19,463 nucleotides of DNA from CAINEC01 sp046052065 (GTDB lineage Bacteria; Bacteroidota; Bacteroidia; AKYH767-A; OLB10). The position numbers and the translations under genes were made by a program. Under the pieces are notes generated by a model. It worked only from the letters and a program-made list of their open reading frames with translations. It was not told the origin of the DNA and made no database searches. Location: positions 1 to 19,463 of the forward strand of contig JBJOND010000058.1 in the NCBI GenBank assembly GCA_046052065.1, in the 5' to 3' direction. Positions 1 to 6,351 of this stretch are shown here, piece by piece (positions within the stretch are counted from its first letter, which is position 1; each line of letters starts with the position of its first letter).

Positions 1-1875
1 ATCGGTAATCACATCTTGACCGAAGTTGCCTAGTTGATAAAATAACGTGTTCATATCAATCTGACGAATATTCGCATTACAAGTTATCAATAAGCTGTCC
101 TTATCACGTGCATTCATTTCACCATCCAACAGCAATGTTCCTTCGCAAGTTTTAATCGACAAATTAGTTGTGTTAAGTACTTTATCATGCAAGCCGATAT
201 CCCCTTTTAGTTGCCAAGCTTGAAATTTTCTAAATGAAAGCATTCCGATATTTACGCTCATATTTAAATTGATACGTGGATCAAAGTCTAGTCTGTAGGT
301 AGTATCTGATGCAGTTGAAGTCGACTTGTCTTCGAGGATTTCATTTAAATCGATATTACGTGAATAGAACTGAGCATTCACACTAACGGGTTGTTGTTCG
401 GTAAGTAAATAACCATAAAGGTTATCAATGTTTCCATTCAGACTGATATCGCTTCCTGCAATATTTCCTTTGAAATTTTGAACCGATAATCTGTTTTGCG
501 TAAGTACAATGTTTCCATTGAAATCGGTGAACGCAATTGCTTTTGATTTCAATTTAAAATTCACTTCTTTTAAGGTTAAAGCTCCTTCCGATGTCCAACT
601 CGATTTTTCCTTTACTCGTCCAGCAATTTTTCCATCAATGGTGAATTTTCCCGACATAGATTCAATCGTATCGGGTTTATAAAACTGACTAACAATCTCA
701 AGATTTAAAGTGGCCTTTGTATAAATATTTACATTTGGATTGTTAAAGTCTTCTATCGTAAAATTAGCTTGTATCGGTTGGTTTTCAAGCTGCGCAGAAA
801 AGTTATTAATGATAAGCTGATCGACAGGTTGAGATGAAGAGATTTTGTTTTTATAAGATCCTTTGAACGAAATCTGCGTTAGGGAATAGTCGCTACCGTT
901 AGGTTTCATAGTTGCGTTATTTGCACCAAATTGAGCAATAATAGTTGGAGTGGATTTTTCTGAATAAATTCCGTTTACTGATAATTTAAAATCTACTTTA
1001 CCTTCACATTCGTACTTGTTTAACTTCTCGCTGTATGTTCCAGGAATCAAAGATAGCAACCCAGTGATAGTAGTTTCGTTACTGATGATGGATAAGCTGA
1101 ATAGACGACCTTTTTCTGCTTTAGTAATTTTCCCATCCACCAATAATTCGAGCGATTCCATTTTCATTTTTGAATTTGAAAAGGAATAAGTTTCGCTAGT
1201 TGTATTAATGTTCGTTTGTAAATCGAGGTGAACATTTTTATGATCGATGTAATTCACATTATTCATAACGAGTTGCATCACATATAAATCACCATTTGCT
1301 TTCAAGTCATAAACATCCGAAGTAAAAGCACCTTTGAATTCCGTATTTAAAAAAGATAAATTATAGTTGTGATTGATTTCATCATTTCGATAATGAAAAG
1401 CAACATCAATTAATTCAAACGATTCGATGGCAAGTTTCACACTTTCGTTGGTAGTTGATGCAACAGTATCTTTTTTGAAAATGTCAAAATTATTTTCGCC
1501 TTTCTTTGAAGTGAATAAATTTAAATCGGCCTTTTGCAGACTAATCTTTTTTAGTTTTAAATCACTGCCCAATACATCCCAGATATTAAATAGAAAGAAA
1601 ACAGATTCCGCTTTAATCAATGGACTTTTAGCATTCGAAATTTTAACACCATCCGAAGAAACACCCTTTAATTCTACACTGGCATATGGAAACATGCGGA
1701 GAAATGAAAAATGGATATCGTCTACCTTTACAGGAACAATTAGTTGCTTGTTTATCTGATTCACGGTAATCTCTTTTATGCGAGGCCCGATAATCATAGC
1801 AGCAATAACTCCAATCAACAGAAGGCTGCCAATAGTAATAGAGAAAATAATCAGAAACTTTTTTGCTCTTTGCAT
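1..1875 (-). CDS. AsmA-family envelope protein, C-terminus beyond left edge
   Basis: The frame is open without a stop from an ATG at 1875 to base 1, giving 625 codons, and it continues outside the window. Residues about 6-30 form one hydrophobic N-terminal membrane segment (FLIIFSITIGSLLLIGVIAA). A long stretch follows in which short beta-strand-like segments alternate with polar residues and there is no further membrane segment. This is the layout of AsmA-like proteins: an inner-membrane anchor with a large periplasmic beta-rich body. The region just after the anchor (roughly residues 35-75, with IHFSFLRMFPYASVELKGVS) resembles the start of AsmA domains in Bacteroidota. Proteins of the wider AsmA/TamB/YhdP group are linked to lipid transfer or outer-membrane assembly, so an envelope role is inferred; the substrate is unknown. 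The gene is divergent from the J-domain gene. The family assignment rests on layout and remembered sequence style, not on a search. Confidence 0.78.
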   Translation of the reverse strand, partial: MQRAKKFLIIFSITIGSLLLIGVIAAMIIGPRIKEITVNQINKQLIVPVKVDDIHFSFLRMFPYASVELKGVSSDGVKISNAKSPLIKAESVFFLFNIWDVLGSDLKLKKISLQKADLNLFTSKKGENNFDIFKKDTVASTTNESVKLAIESFELIDVAFHYRNDEINHNYNLSFLNTEFKGAFTSDVYDLKANGDLYVMQLVMNNVNYIDHKNVHLDLQTNINTTSETYSFSNSKMKMESLELLVDGKITKAEKGRLFSLSIISNETTITGLLSLIPGTYSEKLNKYECEGKVDFKLSVNGIYSEKSTPTIIAQFGANNATMKPNGSDYSLTQISFKGSYKNKISSSQPVDQLIINNFSAQLENQPIQANFTIEDFNNPNVNIYTKATLNLEIVSQFYKPDTIESMSGKFTIDGKIAGRVKEKSSWTSEGALTLKEVNFKLKSKAIAFTDFNGNIVLTQNRLSVQNFKGNIAGSDISLNGNIDNLYGYLLTEQQPVSVNAQFYSRNIDLNEILEDKSTSTASDTTYRLDFDPRINLNMSVNIGMLSFRKFQAWQLKGDIGLHDKVLNTTNLSIKTCEGTLLLDGEMNARDKDSLLITCNANIRQIDMNTLFYQLGNFGQDVITD

Positions 1876-1983
1876 ATAGCAAAAGTATAGTATAGCTACA
1901 ATGTAAAAACAGGTTGTTTATTGTATTTCTTAAACATTATTGTTAGTAAGCCTTACTTTTGCCAAATTCCTTATTTTCAAGCA
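1876..1983. promoter_or_regulatory. divergent promoter region, AsmA-like gene / J-domain gene
   Basis: The same octamer, TACTTTTG, matching the Bacteroidota -7 consensus TAnnTTTG, occurs once on each strand: at 1954-1961 on plus, ahead of the ATG at 1984, and at 1887-1880 on minus, ahead of the ATG at 1875. Neither has a convincing TTG at the usual 17-23 bp spacing. The nearest TTGs lie only about 11 bp upstream (1940-1942 plus, 1901-1899 minus). On the minus strand the octamer ends 4 bases before the start codon, so transcription would begin at or next to the ATG, giving a leaderless or nearly leaderless mRNA. The promoter assignment is inferred from consensus matching only. Confidence 0.4.
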
Positions 1984-2979
1984 ATGAGCAAATCGGATTA
2001 TTATGCAGTTTTAGGGGTGGGTAAAACGGATAGTCAGGCTACTATTAAAGCAGCTTATTACCGACTTGCGCAACAGTATCATCCCGATAAAAACTATGGG
2101 AATTCTGAGTATGCGGAGCAATTTAAGGAGATAAATGAGGCGTATCAGGTGCTATCCGATTCACAAAAGCGAAAGGAATACGATAGTATGTCGCATGGTA
2201 GAATAGGAGGAAGACGAGAAGATGATTTACCATTTGTGTATTACTTGAAATTTAATGCCGATAAAACTTTTATTAAGCAATTTGAAGAAGTAAAACTGGT
2301 TTTTAAATTCCCTTTGGAAGCTCGATTTTTCAAACGTCAGAAATTCGACGACTGGTATATTATTGAAGGTCCAACGGTGGTTCATGCAGAGGTAGAAATA
2401 GAAGGAATCAAAAGAAAGGAAACGCAGATACATTATATTCTTGCTGCACTAAAAATTGGTTCGCTCACGTTAGAATCGCCATCAGTAGTAATCAATACCA
2501 AAAGGGTTAATGCCAATCCGTTATACTTTACCGTGCAAAAACAACTATGCTATGTTCATCCGTTAGATAATGCGGAAGGAACGCCGTTAATAGTAGAAAT
2601 GGTAAAAAAGGAAACAATCAAAACAGCCCATTTTCTAAAAAACATTACCCGAAAAAGACTGATACTGATTCCTATGGGAGAAAAGTATCGGTCGCATTTA
2701 AAGAATGCAAGAGCAATGGCGTTGATCATTTCATTGTTAGCAGCAATTGGTATTTTCTTTTGGATGCAAACTGCTTTTTTAAGTTTACTAATCGCGGTGA
2801 TAATGTACTTTGCCTTGCTGATTTCGCTGGAGAATTTTAAAAAGCATACAACCATTCATAAACTCATTAACAGGCATGCAAGTTATCGGTACTTAATAGC
2901 AGGTGGATTTACACTATCAAAAAGGAACATGCGACTATATTTTAGTCATCAGCTGTATAATTTTTTTAAGCGCCAATAA
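1984..2979 (+). CDS. J-domain membrane protein with BatD-like central region
   Basis: The product is 331 aa when started at the ATG at 1984 (MSKSDYYAVLGV). An in-frame TTG at 1921 is less likely because it precedes the putative promoter octamer and the J-domain starts directly after the ATG. Residues 4-68 are a clear J-domain with the HPD motif at 33-35, so the protein should recruit and stimulate a DnaK-type Hsp70. There is no G/F region or zinc finger, so this is not classical DnaJ. Residues about 82-185 are beta-rich and resemble the repeat of BatD/oxygen-tolerance proteins: an aromatic-gp step (WYIIEGP), then a YILAALKIGSLTLESPSVVI segment ending in NPLYFTV. That resemblance is inference. 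Residues about 245-282 form two close hydrophobic segments, a likely membrane hairpin, followed by a basic tail. The stop lies 2 bp from the convergent gene. Partner and client are unknown. Confidence 0.8.
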   Translation: MSKSDYYAVLGVGKTDSQATIKAAYYRLAQQYHPDKNYGNSEYAEQFKEINEAYQVLSDSQKRKEYDSMSHGRIGGRREDDLPFVYYLKFNADKTFIKQFEEVKLVFKFPLEARFFKRQKFDDWYIIEGPTVVHAEVEIEGIKRKETQIHYILAALKIGSLTLESPSVVINTKRVNANPLYFTVQKQLCYVHPLDNAEGTPLIVEMVKKETIKTAHFLKNITRKRLILIPMGEKYRSHLKNARAMALIISLLAAIGIFFWMQTAFLSLLIAVIMYFALLISLENFKKHTTIHKLINRHASYRYLIAGGFTLSKRNMRLYFSHQLYNFFKRQ

Positions 2980-2981
2980 AA

Positions 2982-3350
2982 TTATTTCTTGCCAAACTGC
3001 TTCATCGAAATCCAAACTTCAAACGAAGAGAAAAACAAATAATAGAAAAAAGTACAAAGTGTAAAGTTCATAGCAATTGCTTTGTTTGTTAAGGCAACGA
3101 TAATTACAAATAATAAAATCAGCATTAACTTAACGGCTGTAGCACCCATATAGTAACGAATAAACGGCTGATTACCTTTTACAAGACTATTTTCAAGTCC
3201 TTTGTGAAAGAACATTGTTACAACAAAAAAGAAACCTGCAATTAAAGGATGCCAAGAGAAATAATAGGGACTACCTGCCATACCAATCAAATGATATAAT
3301 CCTAATGAAATGACAGATAAACTACTTAACTGAAGAATGAAGTTTTTCAT
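2982..3350 (-). CDS. AtpI-like four-helix membrane protein
   Basis: A 122-aa protein started at the ATG at 3350; the frame stays open further upstream, but that extension runs through the hairpin and into atpZ and is not plausible. It has four hydrophobic segments, at about residues 8-24, 31-47, 66-86 and 91-110. The stretch between helices two and three (GNQPFIRYYMGATAVKLMLI) resembles the small membrane proteins encoded between AtpZ and AtpB in Bacteroidota ATP synthase operons, loosely called subunit I. In that family the protein is thought to help c-ring assembly or Mg2+ supply. Here it follows atpZ after 37 bp, but no atpB follows: the next gene is the convergent J-domain gene, only 2 bp away. 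Membrane location is clear from the sequence. The ATP synthase link is inferred from the AtpZ neighbour and a weak family resemblance. Confidence 0.6.
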   Translation of the reverse strand: MKNFILQLSSLSVISLGLYHLIGMAGSPYYFSWHPLIAGFFFVVTMFFHKGLENSLVKGNQPFIRYYMGATAVKLMLILLFVIIVALTNKAIAMNFTLCTFFYYLFFSSFEVWISMKQFGKK

Positions 3351-3360
3351 AATAAGAAAA

Positions 3361-3386
3361 CCCTCTAGCGAAGCCTCGCGCGAGGG
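3361..3386 (-). terminator. GC-rich hairpin between atpZ and the AtpI-like gene
   Basis: CCCTC (3361-3365) pairs with GAGGG (3382-3386), and inside that GCGA pairs with TCGC around a four-base AGCC loop, with a 2x2 internal mismatch. The right arm contains a perfect 12-bp palindrome, CCTCGCGCGAGG (3374-3385). The structure fills most of the 37-bp gap directly after the atpZ stop. On the minus strand it is followed by TTTTCTTATT and on the plus strand by ATTATTTTTTT, so it could terminate or attenuate transcription in either direction. It stands out from its AT-rich surroundings and may instead be a dispersed palindromic repeat. Confidence 0.5.
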
Positions 3387-3387
3387 A

Positions 3388-3594
3388 TTATTTTTTTGGT
3401 AGAAAGTCTTTGATAAAATAATAGATAGCTGCAAATGCAGAAAACATTGCAAGCAACATTGTAAAAAGTGGAAATTTTAAATGTAGCCAGAAATCGAGTT
3501 TTATTCCGAGCCATGTTAACAGAAAGATGATTAATCCCATCTGTAAACCCATGGCTGAGTATTTTACCCAATTATTAAGCTGTTTTTTCTGCAA
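3388..3594 (-). CDS. atpZ: AtpZ/AtpI family protein
   Basis: A 68-aa membrane protein with two hydrophobic segments, about residues 15-33 and 42-62. The N-terminal WVKYSAMGLQMGLIIFL followed by WLGIKLDFWL and a P-x-FT-x-L step is the pattern of the AtpZ family (F0F1 ATPase accessory protein), reported with AtpI to serve Mg2+/Ca2+ transport and ATP synthase assembly. The first in-frame ATG (3552) would remove the conserved WVKYSAMG segment, so translation probably begins at the TTG at 3594. That TTG lies inside the last 20 bases of the bactofilin gene, which suggests translational coupling. The family call is fairly secure and the start codon is not. Confidence 0.72.
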   Translation of the reverse strand: MQKKQLNNWVKYSAMGLQMGLIIFLLTWLGIKLDFWLHLKFPLFTMLLAMFSAFAAIYYFIKDFLPKK

Positions 3595-4009
3595 GTTTTT
3601 GTGCTGGACGATCCGCGTTTTTGATGTCTTTAATCAATGGACCCATACTGCAATTTCCAGTGAATGACGCACCAACTTCTACTACTAATTTTCCTGTTTG
3701 AATATCTCCGTTGATACGAGCATTTGCTTTTAAGAATAGCATTTCGCTTACGGTTGTTTTTCCAATAACAGAACCAGAAATATCTGCATTCTGACAAGTT
3801 ACATCACCTTCAATGCTACCTGTTGAACCAACAACAACTTTCGATTTAGAGGATACCGAACCTTTTATAACACCGTCAACACGGATGTCACCATTCGATT
3901 TTACTTCTCCTTCGATTACTGTTCCAGCACCGATAATGTTGATAGCTCCGTTTCCAGTAGCATCAGCAGGTCTTGTGATGACCCCTTTGTTTTTTAATTG
4001 TTCAAACAT
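3575..4009 (-). CDS. bactofilin, polymer-forming cytoskeletal protein
   Basis: A 144-aa protein. After a short disordered N-terminal tail (residues 1-20), residues about 22-120 show the repeating short-strand pattern with regularly spaced glycines and valines (GTVIEGEVKSNGDIRVDG, GSTGSIEGDVTCQNADISG) typical of the bactofilin/DUF583 right-handed beta-helix. A lysine-rich, alanine-containing tail follows. Bactofilins polymerise without nucleotide into filaments at the membrane and act in cell shape, stalk formation or protein localisation. Length and composition fit the family well. It is the first gene of a minus-strand trio with atpZ and the AtpI-like gene and has a good promoter of its own upstream. 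Many bactofilin genes lie near M23 peptidases, but none is seen here. Confidence 0.9.
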   Translation of the reverse strand: MFEQLKNKGVITRPADATGNGAINIIGAGTVIEGEVKSNGDIRVDGVIKGSVSSKSKVVVGSTGSIEGDVTCQNADISGSVIGKTTVSEMLFLKANARINGDIQTGKLVVEVGASFTGNCSMGPLIKDIKNADRPAQKLAEKTA

Positions 4010-4044
4010 AGTAGATGAGTTTAGGTTTGATTGATATTCTCCGG

Positions 4045-4074
4045 CAAAAATATTAATTAAATCGTATTTATCAA
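4045..4074 (-). promoter_or_regulatory. Bacteroidota-type promoter of the bactofilin operon
   Basis: On the minus strand, TTG (4074-4072) is followed after 19 bp by TATTTTTG (4052-4045), a full match to TTG-N17-23-TAnnTTTG. The expected transcription start near 4039 leaves a leader of about 30 nt before the ATG at 4009. No purine-rich ribosome site is seen in the leader, as is usual in this phylum. Confidence 0.65.
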
Positions 4075-4168
4075 CAATTTCGTGTTAAAAAGGTAGGGTA
4101 AGTGGCTGATTACTACAAAACACATGTTGAATAAGAGCTTGATAAATAAGGGAGTGCCTATTTTCAAT

Positions 4169-4224
4169 CCCGATGCCTCGGGAAGCACACGATGAACCAG
4201 AGTAGCTATGCTACTCGATTCATC
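4169..4224. repeat. tandem hairpins downstream of dusB
   Basis: There are two inverted repeats. CCCGA-TGCC-TCGGG lies at 4169-4182. At 4191-4224 a longer structure pairs GATGAA with TTCATC outside and GAGTAGC with GCTACTC around a TAT loop (7 bp perfect). They lie in the 248-bp spacer between the dusB stop and the bactofilin start, 34 bases past the dusB stop. They could stop dusB transcription, but neither is followed by a strong T-run on the minus strand, so a dispersed extragenic repeat is an equally good reading. The rest of the spacer (4075-4168) shows no gene. Confidence 0.5.
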
Positions 4225-4225
4225 A

Positions 4226-4262
4226 TTTCATTTTCAAATCTTCAAATTATCCAATTGTCAAA
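4226..4262. repeat. AT-rich short-period repeat overlapping the dusB stop
   Basis: On the minus strand the sequence reads as degenerate copies of an ATTTGA(A/C)AATT-like unit: ATTTGACAATT, GGATAATTTGAAG, ATTTGAAAATG. Similar low-complexity runs are common between genes in Bacteroidota. The first copy includes the last sense codon and TGA stop of dusB, so the gene ends inside the repeat. Confidence 0.4.
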
Positions 4263-5241
4263 TTAAACAATATCGCTCCCTAACTTCTTCTAAAGTCTGA
4301 AGAATCTCTTCATAACTATTAGTAGTGACCAATTTCATTCGGTAGTCTTTAAAATGGTCGAGACCCTTAAAATAGTTGGCATAATGTCTTCTCATCTCTA
4401 CAATGCCGGTAAAATCGCCCTTCCATCTAATCGAAAAATCGAGGTGTTGTTTACAAACATCCACCCTCTGAGATATCGTTGGAGGAGCCAATTTTTCTCC
4501 CGTCTTTAAATAATGTTTAATCTCTTTAAAAATCCAAGGATATCCTATCGTTGCTCTTCCAATCATCACCCCATCAACCCCATAGGTGTTTTTTAATCTT
4601 ACTGCTGCTTCTGGAGAATCAACATCGCCATTCCCAAAAATAGGAATCTTCATTCGCTGGTTATTCTTTACTGCGCCTATTAATGTCCAATCGGCCGGAC
4701 CTTTATACATCTGTGAGCGGGTTCTTCCATGAATACTTAGTGCGGAAATACCAATGTCTTGTAGTCTTTCAGCTACATCAACTATGTTTTTGGAATTATC
4801 ATCCCAGCCCAAACGGGTTTTAACAGTAACAGGTCGATTAACAGCTTTCACAATAGCAGCTGTCATTTCAACCATTTTCGGAATATCCTGTAACAAGGCG
4901 GCTCCAGCACCTTTGCAAGCAACGGCTTTCACGGGACAACCATAGTTGATATCGATAAGATCAGGATTGGCTTCATTTGCAATGATGGCGGCTTCCTTCA
5001 TCGATTCAATATCAGACCCAAAGAGTTGAATGCCAATTGGTCGTTCATACTCGAAAATATCCAACTTCATCACACTCTTTGCCGCATCTCTAATCAGTCC
5101 TTCGCTCGATATAAACTCAGTATACATGAGGTCGGCCCCATTTTGTTTACAAACCAAACGGAAAGGCGGATCACTCACATCTTCCATCGGAGCTAATAAC
5201 AAGGGAAATTCGCCCAATTCTATATTCGCAATCTTGACCAT
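4258..5241 (-). CDS. dusB: tRNA-dihydrouridine synthase, DusB type
   Basis: A 327-aa flavoenzyme that reduces specific uridines in the tRNA D-loop to dihydrouridine, using FMN and NADPH in the cytoplasm. Seen in order: the N-terminal LAPMEDVSDPPFR of the FMN-binding TIM barrel, INYGCP with the catalytic cysteine at about residue 102 followed by a glycine/alanine-rich GAGAALL, VKTRLGW, the phosphate-binding IHGRTR, IPIFGNGDV, and GVMIGRATIGYPWIF. This arrangement is the nifR3/DusB type. I start at the ATG at 5241 (MVKIANIE); an upstream in-frame TTG at 5265 would add eight residues with no family support. The C-terminus ends within an AT-rich intergenic repeat. The gene is divergent from the CPBP protease gene, with a 66-bp shared promoter region. 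Confidence 0.92.
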   Translation of the reverse strand: MVKIANIELGEFPLLLAPMEDVSDPPFRLVCKQNGADLMYTEFISSEGLIRDAAKSVMKLDIFEYERPIGIQLFGSDIESMKEAAIIANEANPDLIDINYGCPVKAVACKGAGAALLQDIPKMVEMTAAIVKAVNRPVTVKTRLGWDDNSKNIVDVAERLQDIGISALSIHGRTRSQMYKGPADWTLIGAVKNNQRMKIPIFGNGDVDSPEAAVRLKNTYGVDGVMIGRATIGYPWIFKEIKHYLKTGEKLAPPTISQRVDVCKQHLDFSIRWKGDFTGIVEMRRHYANYFKGLDHFKDYRMKLVTTNSYEEILQTLEEVRERYCLI

Positions 5242-5283
5242 TTGTATTTTTATCTCATGCCTCAAAAATTAAGTGGCACTGAT

Positions 5284-5306
5284 TACCTTTGTGCAAAATT
5301 ACAAAG
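5284..5306 (+). promoter_or_regulatory. -7 promoter element of the CPBP gene with small inverted repeat
   Basis: TACCTTTG (5284-5291) matches TAnnTTTG, 16 bases before the ATG at 5308; no clear TTG lies at the right distance upstream. It overlaps a 6-bp inverted repeat, CTTTGT (5287-5292) and ACAAAG (5301-5306), around the expected transcription start. On the minus strand a looser TTTTG...TAATTTTTG pair (about 5298 to 5263) might serve dusB. Confidence 0.45.
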
Positions 5307-5307
5307 A

Positions 5308-6222
5308 ATGCAATTCAAAGCCATCCTTGCGCACCGCGAACCTTATAGAAAGTTTTTAATTCTGGTTGGATTAGCGCTAATATTAGCTGTTGTATCATCT
5401 ACATTAGGTGCACTTATCGCACAGTTGATCACAGGAATCCACATTTTCGGAAGTACGTCGGCGTTATCCGATTTAAATAATCCAAATGTTGTTCAGGCCT
5501 TAAAAATTACGCAACTTTTTTCAGCAATAGGTACCTTTTTTATACCTCCTATTATTGCAGCATATCTTTTTTCTGACAATGTAAAGGAGTATCTCGGAGC
5601 AACTAAAAAAATTGATGTGCAGCAAATTATTCTGGCGGCGATTTTAATTCTGATGATTCAACCGTTTGTTAATTGGATGTCGTTGATTAACGCTGGAATT
5701 AATTTACCGGATTGGTTGAAGGCATTATTAAATTCTCCAGGCAATTCAGCGCAAAAGATTGCAGAAGCATTAATGAAAGGCGACTCATTTATAAGTTTGC
5801 TGTTTAGTTGTATTGTAATTTCTATCATTCCCGCTATTTCAGAAGAGCTAATTTTCAGAGGGGTGATTCAGAAGTTGTTTATCGATTTAGCTAAAAACAA
5901 GCATTTCGGAATTATACTAACTGCCACTTTGTTCAGTGCTATGCATATGGATGTAGCAGGATTTATTCCGCGATTCGCCTTGGGCGCAATGCTGGGATAC
6001 TTGTATGTATGGAGTGGAAGTATCTATTTACCAATGGTGGCTCACTTTGCCAATAACCTGTTGGCTTTTTTAATGGAAATTGGTAAAAATAAAAATGCGC
6101 TATCATTTGATCCCGATGGTTTAGGAATTGCTCCAGGGCAAGAAATGGTATTGGGTGCAAGTGTGTTTTTAACGTGGGGGTTACTCTTTTTGATAAGGAA
6201 AATTTCGATACAAAGCAAATAA
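5308..6222 (+). CDS. CPBP-family intramembrane metalloprotease
   Basis: A 304-aa multi-pass membrane protein started at the ATG at 5308. Earlier in-frame starts at 5242 and 5257 precede the promoter element. The C-terminal half carries the CPBP (Rce1-like, formerly Abi) motifs: SEELIFRG with Glu179, Glu180 and Arg184; FSAMH with His213; and MVAHFANN with His246 and Asn250. These residues form the membrane-embedded catalytic site in Rce1-type proteases. The N-terminal half has two to three hydrophobic segments and a loop of about 60 residues. Members process prenylated proteins in eukaryotes. In bacteria roles include bacteriocin self-immunity and regulated proteolysis, but the substrate here is unknown. 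All core residues are present, so activity is plausible. Confidence 0.88.
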   Translation: MQFKAILAHREPYRKFLILVGLALILAVVSSTLGALIAQLITGIHIFGSTSALSDLNNPNVVQALKITQLFSAIGTFFIPPIIAAYLFSDNVKEYLGATKKIDVQQIILAAILILMIQPFVNWMSLINAGINLPDWLKALLNSPGNSAQKIAEALMKGDSFISLLFSCIVISIIPAISEELIFRGVIQKLFIDLAKNKHFGIILTATLFSAMHMDVAGFIPRFALGAMLGYLYVWSGSIYLPMVAHFANNLLAFLMEIGKNKNALSFDPDGLGIAPGQEMVLGASVFLTWGLLFLIRKISIQSK

Positions 6223-6252
6223 TAAAGTACTTTTCTTAATTAATTCACGTTA

Positions 6253-6274
6253 ATATTTTCTCCTCTGAAAATAT
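6253..6274. other. 8-bp inverted repeat downstream of the CPBP gene
   Basis: ATATTTTC (6253-6260) and GAAAATAT (6267-6274) form a perfect 8-bp stem around TCCTCT. It lies 30 bp after the CPBP stop and 23 bp ahead of the -33 element of the next promoter. It could be a weak AT-rich terminator without a T-run, or an operator for the next operon. No factor is suggested by the sequence. Confidence 0.3.
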
Positions 6275-6296
6275 ATCTAAGTGGAGTGTTGGAATA

Positions 6297-6327
6297 TTGC
6301 AAAATCCGACTAATTTCCCTACCTTTG
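6297..6327 (+). promoter_or_regulatory. Bacteroidota-type promoter of the GT5-like/DUF4270/glmS block
   Basis: TTG (6297-6299), a 20-bp spacer, then TACCTTTG (6320-6327): a full match to the TTG-N17-23-TAnnTTTG pattern. The expected transcription start near 6333 leaves a leader of about 19 nt, AT-rich and without a Shine-Dalgarno sequence, before the ATG at 6352. Confidence 0.7.
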
Positions 6328-6351
6328 CAGTATAAATTTTAAAAAGTTGAT

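Noticed and set aside
1427..1882. Two short open frames, plus 1427-1759 and minus 1643-1882
   Set aside because: Both lie in other frames of the long uninterrupted minus-strand AsmA-like gene (1875 to the left edge); the encoded peptides show no domain and no promoter or start context of their own.
1921..1983. TTG start adding 21 residues to the J-domain protein
   Set aside because: The extension precedes the likely -7 element and contributes nothing recognisable; the J-domain begins right after the ATG at 1984.
3351..3452. N-terminal extension of the AtpI-like protein
   Set aside because: It would be translated from the hairpin and from within atpZ, with no hydrophobic or conserved pattern; the ATG at 3350 gives a compact four-helix protein.
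3365..3571. 68-aa minus-strand frame over the end of atpZ
   Set aside because: It is a frame-shifted shadow of atpZ that runs into the GC-rich hairpin; the AtpZ motif is read in the other frame.
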